NCBI GenBank assembly: GCA_043747595.1
Contig: JAYTOX010000058.1
Span: 1 to 64,000, forward strand
Length of the DNA stretch: 64,000 bases
Source: JADKIH01 sp043747595
GTDB lineage: Bacteria > Bacteroidota > Bacteroidia > AKYH767-A > 2013-40CM-41-45
Reading direction: 5' to 3'
The notes beneath the pieces were generated by a model. The model made no database searches and was not told the origin of the DNA. It worked only from the letters and a program-made list of their open reading frames with translations. Shown one piece after another: positions 26,582 through 35,877 of the stretch. Each line of letters opens with the position of its first letter. Positions within the stretch are counted from its first letter, which is position 1. The translations under genes and the position numbers were made by a program.

Positions 26582-29500
26582 ATGAATTATCAGCGCATTA
26601 ATAATCTGATCGGCTGGCTAGTATTTCTAGTCGCTTCTTTCACTTACATTTCAACGATTGAACCAACAGGCAGTTTCTGGGATTGTGGTGAGTTCATCGC
26701 AACCGCACACAAACTAGAAGTAGGTCACCCACCGGGCGCTCCATTCTTTTTAATGCTTGCCCGCGTGTTTATCCTCTTTGCCGGCGATAACGTAAAAATG
26801 ATTCCGATTATGGTAAACACTCTGTCGGCTTTAATGGCGGCGTTTACTATTCTCTTTTTGTTTTGGACAATTACAGCGCTAGCAAAAAAATTAGTAACAA
26901 AAAGCGGAGAGTTAACGACCGAAAAAATTATTGCCATTATGGGTGCCGGTGCTGTAGGTGCCTTAGCCTACGCATTCAGCGATTCATTTTGGTTCTCTGC
27001 TGTTGAAGGCGAGGTATACGCAAGCTCATCGTTCTTTACTGCCATTGTTGTGTGGGCCATGTTCAAATGGGACAATGCATCGGAAGAAAAACACAATCTT
27101 CGTTGGCTTATTCTCATTGCTTACTTAATGGGATTAAGTATAGGAGTTCACTTACTGAACTTACTTACTATTCCTGCTTTAGCATTCGTCTACTATTTCA
27201 AACGTTATACAGTTACAAAAAAAGGTATTATTTATACTGGCATACTTGGTACGGCTATTTTAGGTTTTGTTCAATATGGAATTATCCAGGAGATGATCAC
27301 ATTAGCAGGATCTATCGATTTGTTTTTTGTAAACACATTGGGAATGCCTTTTGGAAGTGGAATTATTCTTTATGGAATTATTATCATCGGATTTTTAATA
27401 TGGGCATTTCGATACACTAAGAAAAAAGATATGCCACTATGGAATACAGCTGTTTTATGTGTGTCGTTCATTTTAATTGGATATTCTACTTTCGCTCAAA
27501 TCGTAATTCGTTCGAATGCTAATCCACCGCTGGATGAAAATAATCCGGAAAACGTTTTCAATTTTATTTCTTATTTGAAGCGTGAACAATACGGAGAGCG
27601 TCCGTTAGTAATAGGTCAAAACTACAATGCAAAAGTAATTGATCAGAAAGAAGGCGATATGAATTATGCCAAAATCGATGGTGTAAATAAATATGTTGAA
27701 GCAGGAAGAAAAATTGAACCTGTTTATGAAGCAGACAAGACGACTGTTTTCCCTCGTATGTGGAGTAATCAGGCAAACCATATTACTGAATACAAAAAGT
27801 GGGCTGACATAAAAGGCGATCGAAATCCAACCTTCGGCGACAATTTAAAATTCTTCTTTGTTTACCAATTAGGAGAAATGTATTGGCGATATTTTATGTG
27901 GAACTTCGCCGGTCGTCAGAATGATTTACAAGGTCCCGGAGGAATTACAAAAGGAAACTGGATAAGTGGAATTAAATTTGTCGACGAAGCTCGCCTAGGA
28001 CCTCAAGATAAATTACCTGAAGGCATGAAAAACAATCGTGCTCGAAATACGATGTTTTTCCTTCCGTTGATTTTAGGAATCATAGGAATGATTTATCATT
28101 ATTCACGCGATAACAAAGATGCATGGGTAGTAATGCTTTTATTCTTCTTTACCGGAATAGCTATTGTTATTTATTTGAATGGAACACCGCAACAACCACG
28201 TGAACGAGATTACGCCTACGCAGGCTCCTTCTATGCTTTCGCTATGTGGATTGGAATTGGTGTACTTTCTATCTATGAATTGCTACGTAAAAAAATAAAT
28301 GGTACTACCGCAGCATCAATTGCATCGGTACTCTGTTTAGTTGCTGTTCCATTTGTAATGGCCAAAGCAGAATGGAACGATCACGATCGCTCTAACCGTT
28401 ACACATCGCGTGACTTTGCTAGCGATTATTTAAATAGTTGCGAGAAAAATGCAATTATTTTTACCAATGGCGATAACGACACTTTCCCTCTGTGGTATGC
28501 TCAAGAAGTTGAAAATATTAGAACTGATGTACGAGTAATCAATTTGAGTCTATTGAATACAGATTGGTACATCGATCAGTTAAAACGACAGTATTACAAT
28601 TCAGATCCAATAAATATTTCATGGGCTTCCGACAAATACAATTTAGGTAAGCGCGATTACATACCCTATTACGACCGAGGCTTAAAAGGAGCCGTTGAAT
28701 TAAAAGAGTTAGTAGACTTTATGGGAAGCGATTCTCCTGATGCAAAAGCAAGAACAAACAGTGGAGAGCAAATTAATTATTTCCCTACTAAGAATATTAA
28801 ATTCACAATTGATTCTGCCGAGGTAATTGCTAACGGTGTTGTATCGCCTGAGAATGCAAGTAAAATTGTGAAGACAATGGAATGGTCGATCAATGGTGGT
28901 TATTTAATGAAAAATGATTTGATCATTTTGAACATCATTGCAAATAACCAATGGAAACGTCCTATTTACTTTGCTACAACAGTAGGTGCCGATAATTATT
29001 TAAATCTGGAATCGTATTTCCAATTAGAAGGATTAGCATACAGACTTGTTCCTATCAAAACTGCAACTCAAAACGAGATTGTACCAGGTAGCGTAGAAAC
29101 TACAAAGATGTACAACAACGTAATGAACAAATTCGTTTATGGAAATATGAATATGGAAAAGGTTTATTTGGATGAGAATAATCTTCGAATGACAACCAAT
29201 TTCAGAATTAACTTTTCGCGACTGGCAGAAGAGTTAATGAACGAAGGCAAAATGGATTCTGCTGTTAAAGTATTAGACAAGTGTATGCAGGAGTTGCCTG
29301 ACAAAACGATTCCATTGAATTATTTCTCTGCTAAACTTGCAGAATTATATTATCGCGCCGGTGGTGCAATGAAAAATCAGAATCCTGCTGTAACAGGTGT
29401 TGATATGGAGTTGAATAAAACAAACGATCTAATAGCAAAAGGAAATGCAATCAACGAGCGTTTACTTACCATCTACGCCGGGAATATGGACTACTATGAA

Positions 29501-29665
29501 AGTTTAAAGAAAACTAAATTCTTTAAGTTAGTAGATACTGACATGAATCAAGCATTGTATATTTTGCAAAACATATCCACTACATTGAAAGCAACCAATC
29601 AGAAAGCGTTAGCCGATAAAGCTGACAAAGTCTTTATGGATGCCGTACAAAAAGTAGGCATGTAA
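26582..29665 (+). CDS. DUF2723 membrane protein, GT-C-type glycosyltransferase-like
   Basis: A 1,027-residue protein with roughly a dozen transmembrane helices in the first 600 residues and a large soluble C-terminal part. The N-terminal loop GSFWDCGEFIATAHKLEVGHPPGAP (Asp34, Glu37, His49) is the conserved DUF2723 signature and sits where GT-C enzymes carry their catalytic acidic residues. This family is widespread in Bacteroidota and thought to transfer sugars from lipid carriers to protein or polymer on the periplasmic side. The C-terminal 200 residues are helical and TPR-like. It stands as a single transcription unit with a strong terminator. Substrate unknown. Confidence 0.85.
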   Translation: MNYQRINNLIGWLVFLVASFTYISTIEPTGSFWDCGEFIATAHKLEVGHPPGAPFFLMLARVFILFAGDNVKMIPIMVNTLSALMAAFTILFLFWTITALAKKLVTKSGELTTEKIIAIMGAGAVGALAYAFSDSFWFSAVEGEVYASSSFFTAIVVWAMFKWDNASEEKHNLRWLILIAYLMGLSIGVHLLNLLTIPALAFVYYFKRYTVTKKGIIYTGILGTAILGFVQYGIIQEMITLAGSIDLFFVNTLGMPFGSGIILYGIIIIGFLIWAFRYTKKKDMPLWNTAVLCVSFILIGYSTFAQIVIRSNANPPLDENNPENVFNFISYLKREQYGERPLVIGQNYNAKVIDQKEGDMNYAKIDGVNKYVEAGRKIEPVYEADKTTVFPRMWSNQANHITEYKKWADIKGDRNPTFGDNLKFFFVYQLGEMYWRYFMWNFAGRQNDLQGPGGITKGNWISGIKFVDEARLGPQDKLPEGMKNNRARNTMFFLPLILGIIGMIYHYSRDNKDAWVVMLLFFFTGIAIVIYLNGTPQQPRERDYAYAGSFYAFAMWIGIGVLSIYELLRKKINGTTAASIASVLCLVAVPFVMAKAEWNDHDRSNRYTSRDFASDYLNSCEKNAIIFTNGDNDTFPLWYAQEVENIRTDVRVINLSLLNTDWYIDQLKRQYYNSDPINISWASDKYNLGKRDYIPYYDRGLKGAVELKELVDFMGSDSPDAKARTNSGEQINYFPTKNIKFTIDSAEVIANGVVSPENASKIVKTMEWSINGGYLMKNDLIILNIIANNQWKRPIYFATTVGADNYLNLESYFQLEGLAYRLVPIKTATQNEIVPGSVETTKMYNNVMNKFVYGNMNMEKVYLDENNLRMTTNFRINFSRLAEELMNEGKMDSAVKVLDKCMQELPDKTIPLNYFSAKLAELYYRAGGAMKNQNPAVTGVDMELNKTNDLIAKGNAINERLLTIYAGNMDYYESLKKTKFFKLVDTDMNQALYILQNISTTLKATNQKALADKADKVFMDAVQKVGM

Positions 29666-29681
29666 AAACAAATAATTATTA

Positions 29682-29719
29682 AATCCCCTTTCAATCAAAT
29701 GAAAGGGGATTTTTTTTGC
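29682..29719 (+). terminator. Rho-independent terminator after the DUF2723 gene
   Basis: A perfect 12-bp stem, AATCCCCTTTCA (29682-29693) with TGAAAGGGGATT (29700-29711), a 6-base loop and a T8 tail. Confidence 0.95.
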
Positions 29720-29807
29720 AGTAGAATTAGATAACTATTTATCGTGTTTATAATTTTTCAATCAATACTATTTAGAAACAAAATGTAAGTCTTATCTTGT
29801 CTCTTCT

Positions 29808-30401
29808 ATGTTGCCATTTCAATCACTCTTAAAAAGTTTAATTTGGTCAGTAAAAACTCCGAACAAAGAAGTTTTTTTGACCTTTGATGACGGACCAATC
29901 CCTAACATTACTCCATGGGTTGTAAATGAATTGAAAAGATACAATGCAAAAGCTACATTTTTTTGTGTTGGCGATAATGTTAAAAAACATCCGGAGGTTT
30001 TTCAATTACTTTTGGATAATGGACATCGAGTTGGAAATCACACTATGAATCATTTGAATGGCTGGAAAAATTTTAACAAGACGTATTTTGAAAATATCAA
30101 TGAAGCAGAAAAATTTATCGAGAGCAATTTATTTCGTCCACCATACGGAAAAATAAAACCTACGCAAATTTTTCGTTTGAAGAAAAAATATAGAATAATA
30201 ATGTGGGATGTATTAACATACGATTATGATGAAAATAAAACAGGCGAAGAATGTTTGAATAAAATAAAAAAAAATGTAAAGCCGGGATCAATCATTGTAT
30301 TCCACGACAGTCTTAAAGCTGAAAAAAGATTGCGATATGCATTACCAAAGTGTTTAGAATTTTTAAAAACAGAGGGATACATTTTCTCCGCCATTAATTA
30401 A
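29808..30401 (+). CDS. Polysaccharide deacetylase (NodB domain)
   Basis: A 197-residue protein made almost wholly of a carbohydrate esterase 4 domain. The motifs are intact: TFDDGP at 25-30 (catalytic and metal Asp), His78 and His82 (HTMNH) as metal ligands, RPPYG from 110, and HDS near the end. It should remove N-acetyl groups from peptidoglycan, chitin-like or exopolysaccharide chains. No signal peptide is seen, so the protein is either cytoplasmic or exported by another route. The stop codon overlaps the next start (TAATG), which implies coupled translation. Confidence 0.85.
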   Translation: MLPFQSLLKSLIWSVKTPNKEVFLTFDDGPIPNITPWVVNELKRYNAKATFFCVGDNVKKHPEVFQLLLDNGHRVGNHTMNHLNGWKNFNKTYFENINEAEKFIESNLFRPPYGKIKPTQIFRLKKKYRIIMWDVLTYDYDENKTGEECLNKIKKNVKPGSIIVFHDSLKAEKRLRYALPKCLEFLKTEGYIFSAIN

Positions 30402-31267
30402 TGAAACTAGTTTTCTTTTTACTTTTAATTATCTTAATAACAACCGGAAGTTTTGCTCAAGAAAGACGCGGAACTATCGGTGTAGGTTTATCGGCAGGTG
30501 TTATGAACTACCAAGGCGATCTTGACGACAATTTCACGTTAGTATTTACCAAACCCGGATTTGGCGCACATGCTATTGTTTTATTATTTCCACGATTGCA
30601 TTTTAAAATAACAGCATTACATGGAAGCATTTCTGCCAATGATGCACAGGCAAGTTTTACAAACAACGGAGCAAGAAATTTAAATTTCTATAGTACGATC
30701 GATGAAGGTGGATTACAAATTATGTATTCACTTCAAAACAGAAAACGAGGTTTCTCAAAAAGAAATTTTGCCGTGCCATATATCTTTGCGGGAGTTTCAT
30801 ATTTTCAATTTGCCCCTAAGCGAAAAATAAATGGTAAAGAATACGATCTACAATCAATCGGAACCGAAGGACAGAATTTAGCCGGCAATTACCCGAAGCC
30901 TTATAAGTTGCAACAACTGTCTATTCCAATTGGAGCTGGTTTTAAAATTCGTTTAAGCGATCATTTTGATATTGGAGCAGAAACAGGATTTCGAAAAACC
31001 TTTACCGATTATCTCGACGATGTAAGTAATCGATACCCTGATAAAGTAGCTCTGCTCAATTCAGAAGGTCCCGTAGCCCTTTACCTATCCGATTCATCGG
31101 TCGAAGGTAAAGCATCCTTTGCTCAAAGAGGAAATCCGGCAAACAACGACTGGTATGTTTACACAAATATTCACATTACTTATTATATGACAACTCATTT
31201 ATTTAAAGAGATCAAACCAAAAAATAAACACAAAGGAGATAATTGCAAAGGACTTTTTCTTAAATAG
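30401..31267 (+). CDS. DUF6089-like outer membrane beta-barrel protein
   Basis: A 288-residue precursor with a signal peptide (LLIILITTGSFAQ) and barrel-like strands (GVGLSAGVMNYQGDLDD ... PIGAGFKIRLSDHFDIGAETGFRKTFTDYLDDVS). The TDYLDDVS motif is typical of small Bacteroidota barrels of the DUF6089/PorT-like group. It is translationally coupled to the deacetylase. It may assist envelope or surface polymer assembly, but no direct evidence is visible. Confidence 0.75.
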   Translation: MKLVFFLLLIILITTGSFAQERRGTIGVGLSAGVMNYQGDLDDNFTLVFTKPGFGAHAIVLLFPRLHFKITALHGSISANDAQASFTNNGARNLNFYSTIDEGGLQIMYSLQNRKRGFSKRNFAVPYIFAGVSYFQFAPKRKINGKEYDLQSIGTEGQNLAGNYPKPYKLQQLSIPIGAGFKIRLSDHFDIGAETGFRKTFTDYLDDVSNRYPDKVALLNSEGPVALYLSDSSVEGKASFAQRGNPANNDWYVYTNIHITYYMTTHLFKEIKPKNKHKGDNCKGLFLK

Positions 31268-31297
31268 TTTTTTGGGATAAATATCTAATTTTTATAA

Positions 31298-32755
31298 TTA
31301 CATTTTTTGATCTAACCAATTTTTATAATTAATAATATCGGCATCGGCTGCATCTTTTTTTATCGGAGAAAGTATATGATGCTTAACTTCACTGAAGAAA
31401 ATCTTTTCTTTCCACTGGCGATCCGATTTAATTAAGCGTTGAATTACTTCAACCATTAGGACATCTCGCTCATTAGATGTTTTTTTGAAAAAATCCACAA
31501 AATCTTTTTTTATTAACCGAATTTTATTTTCAAGAACATCAAAATCTTGCAGTTCATATCGAATCATCAGTTCAACAATTGCGATTTTAAATTTCAAATT
31601 TATATCGGTAGAACCGTAGCCTTTTAATGTAAAGAGTAAATTTAAATTCCTAATTGACTGGTGATAATTTTTAATTTCAAAATAAGAGACAGCCAAATTC
31701 AGATAAATAAATACTTCATAAAATGGAACAGAAATAATTTTTTCCAGCGAACGCATCTCCTCTAGAATTTCTATTGTTCTATCTCGATCCGATTTACTAT
31801 AATTAATTACCAGCGAATTATAATAGAAGAACAAATATTTATCATACAACAATCGACTATGTTCTTCCATTGCTATTTTCAACTTCCCTGCATATTCTAA
31901 TGATGCTTTTATTTTATTGTTTTTAAACAAAGTGTTTATAATATAAACCAACATCTGTAATTTTACATCATGATTATTTTTGTTGAATAATTTATCGGAT
32001 GTAAAGTCTTCGAATGTTTTCAATAAATATTCTTCAAGAGCAAGGTAGTCGCGCTTTTGAAGGAGAATTTGACTTACAGAATGATAAATTTTAAAGCGCA
32101 ACTGCGGACTTTTAAGCAACTCCTTATCTTCCGTGTATTGACTAATTGTTTGTTCGAGAAGATGAACAATTGGATTTTCTTCGGACGAAAAATTTTGTGA
32201 TACTTTCATCTTATAGCTTACTACAGCTAGAATATCGTCGATCGCTCTTATTTTCCTAATTTGCTCATGATTTTTATGGCGCAGCTGAATATATTTTTCA
32301 GGATCGATCGATAATATTTCGTGCGACAACCGAATATAATCGCCGTAAATAATATCGAGCATCTCAGCATTTTCCATTTTCGTTGCTTTCGCTTCTGCTT
32401 TCTTTAAAAAGTACAACGCTGTTTTCGTATTATTTTTTTCCAAAAAAAACTTAGCGAGCGATAAAAGATGCAATAAATTGAGATTGTGATCATCGTCAAC
32501 ATGCTGCAACATCATACTTTTATTAAGGTCTGATAACAGCCGATTTCTTAATCGGTAAAATGCGTTCTTATCTTTTTTCTTATAAAGTGAAAGCAAAATT
32601 TTATCTTCATCATATTCATCGCCCGATTTACGCATGTAATCAAAGAGTCGTTCATCGAGACGATCGTCGTGGTAATGACTTCTGGCAATATATAGTTTGA
32701 AGAACCGAACTTGTTCTCTCGACATCCCCTTAACGATAGAATTCAATATATCCAT
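31298..32755 (-). CDS. Conserved helical-repeat protein of unknown function
   Basis: A 485-residue, all-helical soluble protein with no signal peptide. Repeating helix pairs (ALYFLKKAEAKATKMENAEM, YLALEEYLLKTFEDF, KASLEYAGKLKIAMEEH) point to a TPR-like superhelix. The start MDILNSIVKGMSREQVRFFKLYI is a recognisable opening of a Bacteroidota-specific family. It is convergent with the DUF6089-like gene and divergent from the secreted protein at 32918. No function can be assigned. Confidence 0.7.
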   Translation of the reverse strand: MDILNSIVKGMSREQVRFFKLYIARSHYHDDRLDERLFDYMRKSGDEYDEDKILLSLYKKKDKNAFYRLRNRLLSDLNKSMMLQHVDDDHNLNLLHLLSLAKFFLEKNNTKTALYFLKKAEAKATKMENAEMLDIIYGDYIRLSHEILSIDPEKYIQLRHKNHEQIRKIRAIDDILAVVSYKMKVSQNFSSEENPIVHLLEQTISQYTEDKELLKSPQLRFKIYHSVSQILLQKRDYLALEEYLLKTFEDFTSDKLFNKNNHDVKLQMLVYIINTLFKNNKIKASLEYAGKLKIAMEEHSRLLYDKYLFFYYNSLVINYSKSDRDRTIEILEEMRSLEKIISVPFYEVFIYLNLAVSYFEIKNYHQSIRNLNLLFTLKGYGSTDINLKFKIAIVELMIRYELQDFDVLENKIRLIKKDFVDFFKKTSNERDVLMVEVIQRLIKSDRQWKEKIFFSEVKHHILSPIKKDAADADIINYKNWLDQKM

Positions 32756-32917
32756 ACCTTTTACATGAGCAATTATTAAATAAACGAAATTGAATAGGTA
32801 AGAAATTTAGAAAAAAGAATAGCAACAACCAACAGAATCATTAAATTTGAATAGAAAAATTTGAAATTGCTTAAAATCTGATAAAAACAGATCAAACTTA
32901 ATACTAAACCAACGCTT

Positions 32918-33604
32918 ATGCAGATCCGTCGCATACTATTTCTTAGCTTTTTTTGTCTAATATCAATAGGCACCTTTGCTCAGGTTCATTTACGAATTAC
33001 AAGTTTGAGTCGTTTTCCTGTTGCTCCAAACGATACTGCTTTTGAGAGTCAAATCTATGATAGTATTCTCGTTCAGGTTCAAAATATCGGGAATACAATT
33101 CTCACCGATAATATTTCAATTTACCTACAAAGTGCTCCGGCAAATCAAGTTGACACTATTTACGACGATTCAAGTGCAACCTATACACTTCAACTTGGAG
33201 CATCTACAACTATAAGCAGTAATGGTTACCGCGCAAGGCCAATCCATTATGACGATGGCGATAACATAGTAGTAGTATGGCCGGCAGCAAGATTTACCCC
33301 TTATACGTGCGATACGCTCACTTTCCACGTTTATTTTGTATCGCTTATTAATCAAATTCCTGATCGATTGACGCCTACAATTTCTATTGGTCCAAATCCT
33401 TCAACCAGCTTCATTTTAGTCGATTTGCCCGTCAAAAATACTTTCAAACAAGTAAGAATCATCGATGGTAAAGGTGCTGAAATTAGGCAAATTGAGTCTG
33501 GTGAAAATTACATTTCGACTTCGTCGTGGCCAAGTGGAATCTATTTTTTAGAGCTGGTTGATTCGAATGGACGAAAACAAGTTAAAAAGATAATCAAAGA
33601 ATAG
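32918..33604 (+). CDS. Small secreted protein with type IX sorting domain
   Basis: A 228-residue precursor with a signal peptide (LFLSFFCLISIGTFAQ), a CARDB-like beta domain of about 120 residues (DSILVQVQNIGNTILTDNIS) and a T9SS sorting domain (SIGPNPSTSFILVDL ... WPSGIYFLEL). No enzyme motif is visible. It probably works outside the cell or on its surface. Confidence 0.8.
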   Translation: MQIRRILFLSFFCLISIGTFAQVHLRITSLSRFPVAPNDTAFESQIYDSILVQVQNIGNTILTDNISIYLQSAPANQVDTIYDDSSATYTLQLGASTTISSNGYRARPIHYDDGDNIVVVWPAARFTPYTCDTLTFHVYFVSLINQIPDRLTPTISIGPNPSTSFILVDLPVKNTFKQVRIIDGKGAEIRQIESGENYISTSSWPSGIYFLELVDSNGRKQVKKIIKE

Positions 33605-33655
33605 ACTGTTACCACGAATCTTCTGTTGAGAGAATGTCATTTAACAAACTAAGAT

Positions 33656-33663
33656 TATCTTTG
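33656..33663 (+). promoter_or_regulatory. -7 promoter box of ispG
   Basis: TATCTTTG matches TAnnTTTG exactly and lies 14 bases before the ATG. No well-spaced TTTG is seen upstream, so the assignment rests on the -7 box. Confidence 0.5.
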
Positions 33664-33677
33664 TTCTCCTCATTAGT

Positions 33678-35654
33678 ATGAAATTACAAACGCTCACAGC
33701 CGATTATTGCAATAGTCTCACAAACTACAACCGCCTTCTTACAAGAGAAGTGAACGTAGGCGATTTAATTATTGGAGGCAACCATCCTATTCGTGTGCAG
33801 TCGATGACTACCACAGATACGATGAATACAATTGCAACAGTAGAGCAAAGCATTAGAATGATAGATGCCGGCTGTGAATTAGTTAGAATCACAGCTCCGA
33901 GTATTCATGAGGCGAAAAATTTAGAGAACATACGCAAAGAACTTCATAAGCGAGGTTATCATGTTCCTTTAATTGCCGATATTCATTTTACTCCAAACGC
34001 TGCTGAAGCTGCGGCACGAATTGTAGAAAAGGTGCGAGTGAATCCGGGAAATTATGCCGACAAGAAAAAATTTGAAACGCACGATTATTCAGATGCCACT
34101 TACGTTGACGAACTCGATCGTATTCGTGATCGTTTTATTCCTTTGGTAAATATTTGCAAAGAGTATGGTACAGCGATGCGAATCGGAACGAATCATGGTT
34201 CGTTGAGCGATAGAATACTGAGCAGATATGGCGACACTCCGCTCGGAATGGTTGAATCGGCATTAGAGTTCCTCCGCATTTGCGAAAATGAAAACTACTT
34301 CAACATTGTGTTGTCGATGAAGTCGAGTAATCCACAAGTAATGGTTCAGGCATATCGATTGTTGATTACAAAAATGCAAGAAGAAGGAATGAACTATCCG
34401 TTGCATTTGGGAGTAACAGAAGCAGGCGAAGGAGAAGATGGCCGAATTAAATCTGCTGCGGGAATAGGAACACTTTTAGAAGACGGCATTGGCGATACAA
34501 TTCGTGTGTCGCTTACCGAAGATCCTGAATTTGAAATACCCGTTGCTAAAGCACTAGTAGATCGCTATCAGCGCCGACGAGAGCAATCAACATATATACC
34601 TTCTGTAGAAGAAATATCTCCGATAAATACGAAAGCGAATAACGAACTCACCTATTCGCCTTTCGATTATTCAAGAAGAGCAGCAGTACACATTCAAAAT
34701 TTCGGCGAACACGAAGTTCCAAGAGTGATAGCAGACATCAGCCAACTTGAAAATATTACCGAAGCATCGTTATTTGCATGCGGCTATCAGTATGTTTTTG
34801 ATACAGACAAATGGAATATTTCTGATCAGGCGTGCGATTATATTTTTTGTGGAAATAAAACACCTGAATTTGAAATACCCGGAACTTTGGGTGTAATTGT
34901 GAATGCCGACAAATGGATTCATAACAAGACGCGACATTTTCCATTTTTTACGTTTGAAAATTATCTGAGTACACAATCAAGAAGTGATAAATTAAATTTT
35001 GTAAGTATTGAATTAAAAGATCTTTTCGGAAAAAATGGTCACGCAATAAAAGCTTTCGATGCTACAACTATTTTAGTAGCCAAAACAGCAAACGAACATG
35101 GCATGGCAGAACAACGGAGGCTATTTATTGAATTGAACAGAGCAGGAATTAATCTGCCGATTGTTTCGCGAAGAAATTATAGTAGCAGCAATGCAGAAGA
35201 AGTTGCGTTACATGCATCAACAGATCTTGGCGCATTATTCTTAGATGGTTTTGGTGATGGAATATGGATCAGTGCACCGAATGTAAGTGCGAGAAAACAA
35301 ATCAATTCAACAGCATTTGGAATACTCCAAGCAACACGAACAAGAATTTCAAAAACAGAATATATTAGTTGTCCAAGTTGCGGACGAACACTTTTCGATT
35401 TGCAAGAAACCACAGCAAAAATTCGTTCGCGCACCGATCATTTAAAAGGTATCAAGATTGGAATTATGGGCTGCATAGTAAATGGTCCGGGAGAAATGGC
35501 TGATGCAGATTACGGCTATGTAGGCACAGGCGTAGGTAAAATAACACTGTATAAAGGTCGAGAAGTTGTTTCCCGAAATATCGATTCCGAAAATGCCGTT
35601 GATCAATTAATTGATCTTATTAAATCGCACGGTGATTGGGTGGAAAGGAAGTAA
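33678..35654 (+). CDS. ispG: 4-hydroxy-3-methylbut-2-enyl diphosphate synthase (long form)
   Basis: IspG (GcpE) makes HMBPP from methylerythritol cyclodiphosphate, the penultimate step of the MEP isoprenoid pathway, using a 4Fe-4S cluster. The 658-residue protein is the long type found in Bacteroidota, Chlamydiae and plastids: an N-terminal TIM barrel (VGDLIIGGNHPIRVQSMTTTDT), an inserted middle domain of about 250 residues, and a C-terminal cluster domain. The three cluster cysteines are visible: Cys565 and Cys568 in SCPSCGR, and Cys599 in IMGCIVNGPGE. The stop codon is the first TAA of a GTAAGAA repeat array. Confidence 0.95.
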   Translation: MKLQTLTADYCNSLTNYNRLLTREVNVGDLIIGGNHPIRVQSMTTTDTMNTIATVEQSIRMIDAGCELVRITAPSIHEAKNLENIRKELHKRGYHVPLIADIHFTPNAAEAAARIVEKVRVNPGNYADKKKFETHDYSDATYVDELDRIRDRFIPLVNICKEYGTAMRIGTNHGSLSDRILSRYGDTPLGMVESALEFLRICENENYFNIVLSMKSSNPQVMVQAYRLLITKMQEEGMNYPLHLGVTEAGEGEDGRIKSAAGIGTLLEDGIGDTIRVSLTEDPEFEIPVAKALVDRYQRRREQSTYIPSVEEISPINTKANNELTYSPFDYSRRAAVHIQNFGEHEVPRVIADISQLENITEASLFACGYQYVFDTDKWNISDQACDYIFCGNKTPEFEIPGTLGVIVNADKWIHNKTRHFPFFTFENYLSTQSRSDKLNFVSIELKDLFGKNGHAIKAFDATTILVAKTANEHGMAEQRRLFIELNRAGINLPIVSRRNYSSSNAEEVALHASTDLGALFLDGFGDGIWISAPNVSARKQINSTAFGILQATRTRISKTEYISCPSCGRTLFDLQETTAKIRSRTDHLKGIKIGIMGCIVNGPGEMADADYGYVGTGVGKITLYKGREVVSRNIDSENAVDQLIDLIKSHGDWVERK

Positions 35655-35714
35655 GAAGTAAGAAGTAAGAAGTAAGAAGTAAGAAGTAAGAAGTAAGAAG
35701 TAAGAAGTAAGAAG
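35648..35714 (+). repeat. GTAAGAA heptamer array at the end of ispG
   Basis: About nine tandem GTAAGAA units. The first one supplies the ispG stop codon (35652-35654). The array leads into GGGGCATTTTTTT and the CTCACC modules. Confidence 0.9.
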
Positions 35715-35726
35715 GGGCATTTTTTT

Positions 35727-35875
35727 CACTCACCAATTACCACTCACTACTCACTTAAAAGAAGTAAGAAGGGGCATTTTTTTCACTCACCAATTACCAC
35801 TCACTACTCACTTAAAAGAAGTAAGAAAGTTACGCTTCATTTTTTTCACTCACCAATTACCACTCACTACTCACC
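35727..35875 (-). repeat. Three tandem CTCACC modules before the dioxygenase stop
   Basis: Copies begin at 35727, 35784 and 35847. Each is about 30 bp, preceded by TTTTTTT and separated by short GTAAGAA pieces. The last copy ends two bases from the TAG of the convergent dioxygenase gene. On the minus strand the modules read as GTGAGTG/GTGAGTA heptamers. Confidence 0.85.
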
Positions 35876-35877
35876 CA

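Noticed and set aside
32776..32973. A 65-residue minus-strand frame with two hydrophobic segments
   Set aside because: It overlaps the signal-peptide region of the plus-strand gene at 32918 and its hydrophobic parts are the mirror of AT-rich DNA.
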